A stretch of DNA of 64,000 nucleotides from UBA4736 sp002404015 (GTDB lineage: Bacteria; Chloroflexota; Dormibacteria; Dormibacterales; Dormibacteraceae): the NCBI GenBank assembly GCA_036747295.1, contig DAIOCN010000015.1, forward strand, positions 1 through 64,000, given 5' to 3'. The notes under the pieces were generated by a model. It searched no databases. It was not told the DNA's origin and saw nothing but the letters and a program-made list of their open reading frames with translations. How positions within the stretch are numbered: position 1 is the stretch's first letter; each line of letters starts with the position of its first letter. A program made the translations under genes and the position numbers. This document shows positions 15,113 to 22,613 of this stretch, in pieces.

Positions 15113-18100
15113 GACCTGGCGGCTTCGGCGCGAACCGCTCCGCGGGCGGGGGCGGCCGCCGCCGGGACGGTGAACTTGAAGGTGGTGCCCCTCCGATCGG
15201 TCTCGACCAGCCAGATGCGGCCCCCGAAGGAGCGCTCGACAACGAGCCGGCAGAGGTAGAGGCCCAGCCCGAGGCCGCCCCGCGCGCGGTTCTGCCCGGC
15301 CGGCCCGGTCTTCTGGAAGAGCGAGCCGACGCGCTCGGGAGGCAGGCCAGGACCGTCGTCGGCCACGGTCACCTCCAGCCAGCCGCTGCGGACGCGGGCG
15401 GTGACCTCGACCCGGGCCTGGGTGTACTCGAGGGCGTTGCCGATCAGGTTGGTCAGCACCTGGTTCAGGTGCGTGGGCTCGCAGTACGCCGGTGGCAGGT
15501 CGGCCCGCAGCTGGACCTCCACGCCTTCGGTGAGCGGCCCGTACCGGTGGCGGAGCACTGCCATCACCTGCTCGAGAGCGGTCCCCAGGGCCACCGGGGC
15601 CGGGTTGGGCTCGAAGCGATGAGTCTCCAGCTTGGCGATGATCAGCTGGCCCTCGACCAGGCTGAGCAGCCGGTCGGACATCTCGTAGGCCTCCTCGAGG
15701 AGGCCGCGGCGCTGGGTCGCGTCCATGATCGAGTCCCACTGCAGCACGCCGGCCAGCGTCGACTTCATGGCCGCCGCCGGGCTCCGCACCTCGTGTCCGA
15801 TCGCCCGCAGCATCAGGTCCTTGGCCTCCAGGACCTCGCGCTCCCGGGTCACGTCCTCGTGGATCGTGAGCACGCCCGCCGGCTGGTCGGCGGCGCCCGG
15901 GATCGGCACGCGCCGGACCTCGATGACGCGGCCGGACGACTGCAGGCGGAGCTCCAGGTCCACGCCGGGGCCGGGCTCCACCTCGGGTGCCACGACGGCG
16001 CCGGACTCGGCCAGGATCTGGGCGGCGCTGACACCGGTCATGCTGTCGGCCGGCACGCCGTAGATCTGCTCGACCTCGGGGTTCGCGTACACGACGCGGC
16101 CGGCCGCGTCCTCCAGGATCACGCCCACCGGCGAGTGGCGAAGGATGGCGTTCATCATCTGGCGCTCGCGGTCGAGGGCGTCGACCAGCTGGAGCCGGCC
16201 GAGGACCACGCCCGACTGGCCGGCGAGCACCGACATCAGGCGCCGGGTCTCACCGGGTGAGGCGCCCCCGGCGTCCGCGGTGAGCATGCCCGCCACCTCG
16301 CCGTCCACGGAGATCGGGGTGGCGTAGACCTCGGTATCGGACCCGGAGACCGGCTGGATCAGCGACTTGAGGCGTCGATCGGAGACCGGGTGCCGGGTGT
16401 CGGTGATCTTGTCCACGTGGCTCAGCGAGAGCCGGTTCGCCTCGTCGCCGACGCGGACCAGCTCGTGTCCCTCCCGCAGCCACAGAGCGCCGTTGGAGGC
16501 GGCCAGCGCCCGCTCGACCAGCATGGCCATCTCGGCCCGCGTGCCCGAGGGCTGCGTGATGTCGAGGTCGGCGAAGGCGGCCACCGCCTCCAGGGTGTGG
16601 ATGCGGCCGCGGGTCTCGGCCACCAGGCGCGCGTTCTCGATCGCGATCGCGGCGTGGCGAGCGAAGTCTAGGGGCGCCGTCTGGCCCGGCTCCTCGACGG
16701 CACCCGGCATATGGACCGAGCCCAGGGCGCCCACCAGCCGGTCCGCGTACCAGAGTGGGATCAGGCTCCAGGGCACGTCCTTGGCCGTGCCCGTGATGAT
16801 GTTGGGCCGGTCCTTCTGCCAGTCGCCCGCGCGCTGCGACCAGGCCATCACCTTCTGGGCCACGGCGTCGCCGCTGGCGGCCGTGGCCGTCACGCGCAGC
16901 TCGTCGTCGAAGGCCCAGCAGCAGACCCCGGTCGCCTCGAGCATGGTCCGGGCCTGGTCGGCGACGCTGGCCACCACGCTCTTCAGGTCGTGGCCGGCGA
17001 GCGCGGCCACCTCCTGGATGCGGACCGAGTGGGCGAGCGCGAGCTCGTTGGCGCGGTGCAGGCGGACCGTCCGCAGCGCGATGCCGACCACGGGGGCCGC
17101 GCTGTCGAGGAGCTGGATGTCGTCGCTGGTGAACGGCTGGTCCTCGTAACGCTGGGCCGAGATGGCGCCTATGACGCGGTCGTTCTGGAAGACCGGCACC
17201 CAGACCACCTGCGAGGGCAGCCGGCCGTCGCCGGTCGTCCAGCCAACCCCCTGGCCGGGACGGCGGAGCTCCTCCGGCACGCGTTCGGCGATTGTCCGGC
17301 CCGAGTCGACCAGCCGCCTGAAGAACTGCGTGCTCTCGATCGGCTTGGGCTCCAACGGCATCGCCGGTCCCCCCAGCTCGCTGTCGAACCCGGTCAGCTG
17401 GCCCTGGGCATCGAGGTAGGCCAGGACCAGGTGGGAGGCCGAGATGTAGTCCTGGGCGGCCTGGAACACGGCCTCCGCGATCTGGTGCTCGTCGGCCGAG
17501 CCGGCCACCCCCAGCTCGAGCACGTGGAGGGCCTCCAGCCGCCGCCGCTCGGCCTGGGCGGCCGCGAAGTGCTCGGCGTTGGCGAGGGCCAGGCTCACGT
17601 GGGCCGCCACGTCCTGCAGCAGCTGCACGTGCCAGTCGTTGAAGGCCTCCGGCCGGTAGGACTGCAGCGACAGCAGCGCCGAGATCCGGTCGCCGTGGCG
17701 GACCGGCACCCAGAGGACCGATCGGGTGGCCATCCGGCTGTTCTTGCCGCCCGGCCGGGTGACGGTCATGACGGCGCCCTCGGCGATGACGACGCCCCCC
17801 GGACCGACCTCGCTGGCCTCGAAGGAGCGGGCCCAGGGGTTCCGCTTCAGCAGCACGGGCTGGCCCGTCTCGTAAGCCTCGCGGGAAGGGCCGGCGGTGG
17901 CGAGCGCGAGGGCCGGCAGTGGCTGCTCGACGCCGGAGTCGTACACGTAGCCCTCGGCGACCGGCCCCGAATCAGTCTCGGACACCGTCGCCAGCGCGAA
18001 GAGGTCGAAGTCCAGGTGGCGCGACAGCTCCTCTCGGAGGGTGCGCATGATCGACCAGCGGTCGAGGCTGGAGGCGAGCCGCCGGCCGACCGCGTTCACC

Positions 18101-19098
18101 ACCTCGAGGCGCCGGCGCTGGGCCTCGATGGCGGCGTAAGACCAGGCGTTCCGGACCGCGAGTGCGACCTCGTCCGCGACCTGCTCCAGGAAGGTGAGCG
18201 TGGACTGCTCGTAGGCGTCGACCTGCTTGGAGTGGATCGAGAGGGCGCCCCTGACCCGGTCGCCCTCGATGATCGGCACCCAGGCGCCCGACTCGTGGAT
18301 GTGGGCCGTCCCGTTGCTGCTGCCGCGCAGGTGGGAGCGGCCGGAGCGCAGGACCTGGCGGGCGCCTTCGATCTGCTTGGAGCGGAGAGGGAGCGTCAGC
18401 GAGAGCCCCTCCCCGGCGGCGTCGTGACGCAGCACTCGGACCCGGCGCTCGTCGGCCTCGTCCACCGCGACGAGCTCCAGGACGTCCACCGGCAGCAGCG
18501 GCGTGAGGGTCGAGTAGAGCTCGGCCAGCACGCCCTTCTCGTCCAGCGTCGAGGACAGGGCGCGGGCGATCGCGTTGAGAGCGCTGAGCCGGACCGACTG
18601 GTTGCGCGTGACCTCGTTCAGGTAAGCGTTGCTGACCAGCACGCCCAGCGGGCGGTGGATCTCCTCCAGGAGCTCGATCTCCTCCGGCGGCACCGGGCGG
18701 TTCTTGAGCGCCTGGTAGGTCACGGCCCCGATCGCCTGGTCCCGGTGCATGATCGGCACCCAGATCGCCAGGGCGGGGCGGCGGCCGGAGGCGGGACCGC
18801 GGGACTGCTCGTACGTCGAGGAATCGACCGGGTCGTGGATGGTCGTGCGCGGGTCCTGGTAGTAGTGGCCGAAGTTCGACTCGGCCAGCTGGCGGCGCCG
18901 GATGTCTTGCAGCACGCCCTTGTCGATGGCCACGCTGTGGTACCAGCCCTCGCGCTCCAGAACGTGCAGGTTGATCGAGTCGTAGCCGAACTGCGGGTGC
19001 AGGTCTGCGTAGAGCACCTGGACGATGTCCGCCTCGGTCGCGCAGCTGGCGAGGGCCTGGGCCAGGCTGTTCTTCACCAACGGTGTCGGTCTAGCCAT
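15109..19098 (-). CDS. Multi-GAF sensor histidine kinase
   Basis: A 1329-residue cytosolic kinase with no transmembrane segment. It has about six GAF-type domains in a row (roughly 10-990), then a PAS domain (about 995-1085, starting ILRHSPVGVILEDAAG). HisKA follows with H1102 in GHEVRSPA, then HATPase with the N-box NLIGN, the G1 box DDGPG and the G2 box GLGLGL. Repeated WVPIMHRD/WVPVRHGD segments mark each GAF. It would sense small molecules, redox state or light. The ATG has GGAGG three bases before it. It starts 26 bases from the divergent lone receiver, its likely partner, and is followed by the degenerate kinase. Confidence 0.93.
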   Translation of the reverse strand: MARPTPLVKNSLAQALASCATEADIVQVLYADLHPQFGYDSINLHVLEREGWYHSVAIDKGVLQDIRRRQLAESNFGHYYQDPRTTIHDPVDSSTYEQSRGPASGRRPALAIWVPIMHRDQAIGAVTYQALKNRPVPPEEIELLEEIHRPLGVLVSNAYLNEVTRNQSVRLSALNAIARALSSTLDEKGVLAELYSTLTPLLPVDVLELVAVDEADERRVRVLRHDAAGEGLSLTLPLRSKQIEGARQVLRSGRSHLRGSSNGTAHIHESGAWVPIIEGDRVRGALSIHSKQVDAYEQSTLTFLEQVADEVALAVRNAWSYAAIEAQRRRLEVVNAVGRRLASSLDRWSIMRTLREELSRHLDFDLFALATVSETDSGPVAEGYVYDSGVEQPLPALALATAGPSREAYETGQPVLLKRNPWARSFEASEVGPGGVVIAEGAVMTVTRPGGKNSRMATRSVLWVPVRHGDRISALLSLQSYRPEAFNDWHVQLLQDVAAHVSLALANAEHFAAAQAERRRLEALHVLELGVAGSADEHQIAEAVFQAAQDYISASHLVLAYLDAQGQLTGFDSELGGPAMPLEPKPIESTQFFRRLVDSGRTIAERVPEELRRPGQGVGWTTGDGRLPSQVVWVPVFQNDRVIGAISAQRYEDQPFTSDDIQLLDSAAPVVGIALRTVRLHRANELALAHSVRIQEVAALAGHDLKSVVASVADQARTMLEATGVCCWAFDDELRVTATAASGDAVAQKVMAWSQRAGDWQKDRPNIITGTAKDVPWSLIPLWYADRLVGALGSVHMPGAVEEPGQTAPLDFARHAAIAIENARLVAETRGRIHTLEAVAAFADLDITQPSGTRAEMAMLVERALAASNGALWLREGHELVRVGDEANRLSLSHVDKITDTRHPVSDRRLKSLIQPVSGSDTEVYATPISVDGEVAGMLTADAGGASPGETRRLMSVLAGQSGVVLGRLQLVDALDRERQMMNAILRHSPVGVILEDAAGRVVYANPEVEQIYGVPADSMTGVSAAQILAESGAVVAPEVEPGPGVDLELRLQSSGRVIEVRRVPIPGAADQPAGVLTIHEDVTREREVLEAKDLMLRAIGHEVRSPAAAMKSTLAGVLQWDSIMDATQRRGLLEEAYEMSDRLLSLVEGQLIIAKLETHRFEPNPAPVALGTALEQVMAVLRHRYGPLTEGVEVQLRADLPPAYCEPTHLNQVLTNLIGNALEYTQARVEVTARVRSGWLEVTVADDGPGLPPERVGSLFQKTGPAGQNRARGGLGLGLYLCRLVVERSFGGRIWLVETDRRGTTFKFTVPAAAAPARGAVRAEAARS

Positions 19099-19124
19099 GG
19101 CCCTCCGTATACTGCGCGAAAGTA

Positions 19125-19553
19125 GTGCCTTTCACACCACCCAAGCCGATCGAGCCGCCACCGGAGGATCTCAAGGGCTCAACCGTCCTGGTCGTGGATG
19201 ACGAGCGGGCTTGGCGGGTGATCCTGGAGACCGACCTCCGCATGCTGGGGTACAAGGTCTCCGTCGCACAGGACGCTTCAGAGGCACTGGATCGCGCGCG
19301 CGAGGACGAACCTGAGGTCGCGATCATCGACCTCATGCTGCCGGAGCCCATGGACGGCTGGGCGCTGCTCTCTGAGCTGCGCAGCCAGGGCCTTCCGATC
19401 CCCGTCATCTTTTATACCGCCTATCCAGTCTTTCCATCTGGCACCGAGGACCCCGATGTGATCGGGTACATGAGCAAGGCCGTCGACCGTGCCGACCTGT
19501 ACGCCCTGCTGCCGCCTGCAATCCGGAGAACGCGAAACCGCCGGCCGGGATGA
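19125..19553 (+). CDS. Single-domain response regulator
   Basis: A 142-residue CheY-type receiver without an output domain. The acidic pair is DDE at 25-27, the phospho-acceptor is D69 in AIIDLMLPE, the switch threonine is T98 in FYTAY, and the lysine is K118. A Pro-rich N-terminal extension of about 17 residues precedes it. It starts at GTG 19125, divergent from the giant kinase. TATACT at 19108-19113 could serve as a -10 box. Its stop codon lies in the loop of the terminator at 19538-19566. It is best read as a phosphorelay intermediate (Spo0F-like). Confidence 0.9.
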   Translation: MPFTPPKPIEPPPEDLKGSTVLVVDDERAWRVILETDLRMLGYKVSVAQDASEALDRAREDEPEVAIIDLMLPEPMDGWALLSELRSQGLPIPVIFYTAYPVFPSGTEDPDVIGYMSKAVDRADLYALLPPAIRRTRNRRPG

Positions 19554-19577
19554 TCCCAGCCGGCGGTACCTCTTTTT
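19538..19577 (+). terminator. Rho-independent terminator of the receiver gene
   Basis: CCGCCGGCCGGGA pairs with TCCCAGCCGGCGG (one mismatch) around a TGA loop that is also the stop codon. A TCTTTTT run follows at 19571-19577. It is the best intrinsic terminator in the window. Confidence 0.85.
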
Positions 19578-19638
19578 AGGGGCCTAAGAAGAGGGCTGTC
19601 GCAAAAACTCTTGGCTGGTTCCCGTACCGCGTCCGAAT

Positions 19639-19815
19639 CTAGCGGTGGTGATAGGTGACGGTGGTCACGGTCGTGGTCACCGCGGTGGTGGCCGGAGCGG
19701 CAAAGCTCGTCAGGCTCATTGCGAACCCGTCGAGAAAGTCCGCGCCGCTGACGACTGCGAGGGTACCCAGCACGCCGAGCGTGGCGAGCACCTTGTTAAC
19801 GCTTTTCCAGGTCAT
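19639..19815 (-). CDS. Small hydrophobic Thr-rich protein (58 residues)
   Basis: ATG at 19815 is preceded by AGGAGGG 13 bases upstream, and the frame ends in TAG at 19639. The product has a basic start, a hydrophobic segment (VLATLGVLGTLAVVSGA), and a Thr/Val-rich tail with many TT and VT steps ending HHR. This suggests a short exported or membrane peptide. It lies between the two response regulator genes on the opposite strand, which suggests a link to that signalling locus. I do not recognise the family. Confidence 0.5.
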   Translation of the reverse strand: MTWKSVNKVLATLGVLGTLAVVSGADFLDGFAMSLTSFAAPATTAVTTTVTTVTYHHR

Positions 19816-19878
19816 GATGTTGGTCGTTCCCTCCTGTGAGTGGCCCCTGATTCGTGGCTACGGTAGCGCTAGTATGCT

Positions 19879-20030
19879 GGCATCTTGTCTCAAACCAGTT
19901 AAGAATCAGTTAATTTCTGTCAATTCGCTTGGTATTACCAAGGTTTAACACGAAGCGCTTGCATCCAGAGGCCATGACAGCCATCCTTTGAAAATCGAAG
20001 ATATGCCAGAAAACCGAAGCGAGAGCCTCG
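19879..20030. promoter_or_regulatory. AT-rich control region between the small protein and the OmpR-like regulator
   Basis: This is the least GC-rich stretch of the window. It includes a 15-base perfect palindrome, CTTGGTATTACCAAG, at 19928-19942, which looks like an operator for a dimeric regulator. Read leftward, TTGACA at 19916-19921 could be a -35 box for the small protein gene. TAAGAATCAGTTAATT at 19898-19913 repeats a GTTAA element. A rightward promoter for the regulator is expected here but not certain. Confidence 0.5.
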
Positions 20031-20798
20031 ATGCTGCGTAACCGGGGCCGGGGCACACCGCCTCCGCTGCCTCCCGGCCTCGAGGTATACCGGCCCCCTG
20101 AGGTCCTGGGTTCCAGCGTCCTGATAGTCGAGGACGAGACTCCGATGCAGGTGCAGCTCCGGCTCGACCTCAACGACCTGGGCTACCAGCCCAAGGTCGC
20201 CGGCTCGGCGCCCGAGGCCCAGGAGCTGCTCTCGCGCGAGCGCGTGGCGGGCGTCCTTCTGGACCTGGTCCTCGATGAGGGCGAGGAGTCCGGCTTCGAC
20301 CTGCTGCGCTGGATCCGGCAGAACCATCCCGGCCTGCCCGTCATCGTGCTCTCGGCGGCCCAGGTCAGCTCGGCCGCCATCCGGCGCGCCTACGAGATGG
20401 GAGCCTCCAGCTACTTCGTGAAGGGCAACGTGCCCATGGCCCACATCTACTCCGATCTCGCGGCGCGCTTGATCGAGCGGGGCACCGGCCGCTCCGGCAA
20501 CTACAAGTTCGGGAGGCTCGACTTCGACCCCACCCACCGGACGATGGCGTTGGAAGGCAAGGAGATCAGGCTCACCTCGCAGCAGACGGCGCTTGTCGTG
20601 CACCTCGCCCAGGGCTCCAAGTCGGCGACCGCCGGCGACCTGATCGATGCCGGCCTCTTCCGGCCCAACGCTGCCCGCTCCACCGTCCACAGCGCCCTGC
20701 TCACGCTCCGCCGCAAGCTCGACGAGCTGGAGCCCGACCTGGGCGGCAAGTTCCTCCACTCGACAGCGCGCGGGTACTCGCTCGGTCCCATCGTCTGA
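20031..20798 (+). CDS. OmpR-like response regulator (receiver plus winged helix)
   Basis: This 255-residue regulator has a receiver at about 28-145 with E34 and D35, phospho-acceptor D78 in VLLDLVLD, S108, and K131 in FVKGN. A winged-helix output follows at about 160-253, marked by RLTSQQTALVVHLAQ, the recognition-helix STVHSALLTLRRKL and the wing HSTARGYSL. D78 is followed by an acidic loop (DEGEE), longer than usual. The N-terminus is Pro-rich as in the lone receiver at 19125, hinting at common descent. It probably binds the palindrome at 19928-19942 and acts as output of the local phosphorelay. Confidence 0.88.
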   Translation: MLRNRGRGTPPPLPPGLEVYRPPEVLGSSVLIVEDETPMQVQLRLDLNDLGYQPKVAGSAPEAQELLSRERVAGVLLDLVLDEGEESGFDLLRWIRQNHPGLPVIVLSAAQVSSAAIRRAYEMGASSYFVKGNVPMAHIYSDLAARLIERGTGRSGNYKFGRLDFDPTHRTMALEGKEIRLTSQQTALVVHLAQGSKSATAGDLIDAGLFRPNAARSTVHSALLTLRRKLDELEPDLGGKFLHSTARGYSLGPIV

Positions 20799-20801
20799 CC
20801 C

Positions 20802-21992
20802 GTGGCTGAGAGCCGCCCCGCGCCCGGCCCGGACATCCTCGACGAGGTGGTGGACAACCGGCGCCACCTGCACCGCCACCCCGAGGTCGGTTTCGAGGAG
20901 CGCTCCACCTCCGACTTCATCCGGAAGCGGCTCGGCGAGCTGGGCGTCCAGCTGCTCGAGTGCCCGACCGAGACCGGTGCGTTGGGCCTGCTCGACAGCG
21001 GCCGCCCGGGCCGCACCGTGATGGTGCGGGCCGACATCGACGCCTTGCCCATCCTCGAGGACTCGGGCGTGGCTTTCAGCTCGGACAGCGACGGCCGGAT
21101 GCACGCCTGCGGCCACGACGCGCACACCGCCATCCTGCTGGGCGTGGCCCGCACTCTCAGCGAGCAGGCAGAGTCGCTGACCGGGCGCTACGTCTTCGTC
21201 TTCCAGCCCGCTGAGGAGATTGTCCAGGGCGCCAAGGCGATGATCGAGAAGGGTTTCTTCGACCGCGTCCAGCCCGACACGGCGGTGGGGCTGCACGTCT
21301 GGTCCACGTTCGACAGCGGTACGGTCGTGACCCGCCCGGGTGTGCTCTGGGGTGGCTCGGACGCCTTCAACATCGCGCTCAGCGGGCCGGGCGGCGCCAC
21401 CTACATGATGGCCCGCGCCGGCAACGTCATAGCGGCCCAGGCTTTCCTGGTCGAGCGCCTGCACACGGTGGTCGAGGGGCTCGAGCACGAGGGCACGCCC
21501 TGCAACTGCCTGGTCGGCGGCGTGACCGCCGACGGCGGCACCTGGAACGTGGTGCCGCCCAGCGTGCGGCTGCGGGGCAGCCTCCGGACGTTCACCCGGG
21601 ACATGCGCGAGGAGGCGCTCGACCGGCTGCGCGGGCTGCTGCTGGAGACGGAGACCGAGTTCTCGCTGCAGACCAGGTTCGAGATCTCCCACGGGACCAT
21701 CCCCATCCAGAACGACCCGGACGTGACCCGGGTGGTCGACGAGACAGCCCGCGAGCTGGTGGGAGATCGGGCCAGCCGGTTGGGCCGGCCGATGGTGACC
21801 AGCGATGACATGGCCGAGTTCCTGGCCCACGTGCCGGGCTGCTACTTCATGCTGGGCGCGCGGCCGCCTGACGCGGAAACGCCGCCCGCGCACCATTCAC
21901 CGGGCTTCCGGATCGACGAGGACGCCTTCCAGGTCGGTGTGCGCGTGCTCACCGCCTCGGCCGCGAGACTGGCCCGGACCAGCCCGGGCTAG
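20802..21992 (+). CDS. M20-family amidohydrolase (IAA-amino acid hydrolase type)
   Basis: A 396-residue dinuclear metal enzyme of the amidohydrolase/hippurate hydrolase group. Metal ligands are visible in HACGHDAHTA and QPAEE, with a last ligand expected in AHHSPGFRIDE. HRHPEVGFEE is the standard opening motif. It would release an amino acid from N-acyl conjugates. The dimerisation domain spans about 180-290. It starts at GTG three bases after the regulator stop, so the two are likely cotranscribed. Confidence 0.92.
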   Translation: MAESRPAPGPDILDEVVDNRRHLHRHPEVGFEERSTSDFIRKRLGELGVQLLECPTETGALGLLDSGRPGRTVMVRADIDALPILEDSGVAFSSDSDGRMHACGHDAHTAILLGVARTLSEQAESLTGRYVFVFQPAEEIVQGAKAMIEKGFFDRVQPDTAVGLHVWSTFDSGTVVTRPGVLWGGSDAFNIALSGPGGATYMMARAGNVIAAQAFLVERLHTVVEGLEHEGTPCNCLVGGVTADGGTWNVVPPSVRLRGSLRTFTRDMREEALDRLRGLLLETETEFSLQTRFEISHGTIPIQNDPDVTRVVDETARELVGDRASRLGRPMVTSDDMAEFLAHVPGCYFMLGARPPDAETPPAHHSPGFRIDEDAFQVGVRVLTASAARLARTSPG

Positions 21993-22001
21993 CTCCAGCC
22001 G

Positions 22002-22571
22002 TTGTTCATCCTGCTCGGTGGCCTACTGGGACTCCTGGCGGGCCTCGCCACTGGCGGCAGCTTCAGCCGCCTGGCCCAGCTCCGGCTGCGCTGGCCGTGG
22101 ATCGTCGTCCTGGCCCTCGTCATCAAGGAGGCCGGGGTGTTCAGCCCGCTCGCCAGGTCGGCGCTGGGCCCCTGGCTGTTCGCCGCCTCCCTGGTCGTCC
22201 TGATTGCCTGGACCGCCTGGCACCGCCAGGTGCTGCGCGGCGTCCTGGTCGTCTCGGCCGGCATGGCGCTGAACCTGTTGGTTGTGCTGGCCAACCTGGG
22301 CCACATGCCGGTCGCCGAGCGGCTCGCCCATCGGGGCGTCTTCGACCTGACCAAACAGCACCAGATCGGGCAGTACGTGCTGGCCGGCCCGGACACGCAC
22401 CTCAACTGGCTGGGCGACTGGATCGGCCTCCCGGGTGGCCTGGGCAAGGTCTTCCCCGAGGCCTACAGCCCGGGTGACCTGCTGTCCTATCTGGGAATCG
22501 TGATCGTGATGTTCCTGGCCACACGCTCCGGGCCGGTCCAAAACGCTCGGCCGGGCGCCCCCCTTTCCTGA
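22002..22571 (+). CDS. DUF5317 membrane protein
   Basis: A 189-residue protein with about five hydrophobic segments. It opens with a glycine-rich helix (LLGGLLGLLAGLATGG), and the middle contains NLGHMPVAE and a QIGQYVLAGPDTHLNWLGD block. This matches DUF5317, of unknown function and common in Actinomycetota and Chloroflexota. It starts at TTG 22002, nine bases after the M20 hydrolase, and precedes the FtsH-like gene. Confidence 0.75.
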   Translation: MFILLGGLLGLLAGLATGGSFSRLAQLRLRWPWIVVLALVIKEAGVFSPLARSALGPWLFAASLVVLIAWTAWHRQVLRGVLVVSAGMALNLLVVLANLGHMPVAERLAHRGVFDLTKQHQIGQYVLAGPDTHLNWLGDWIGLPGGLGKVFPEAYSPGDLLSYLGIVIVMFLATRSGPVQNARPGAPLS

Positions 22572-22613
22572 ACCGGGCGCCCCTGACCGCGAGCGTATAG
22601 TGGCCTCGACCCG

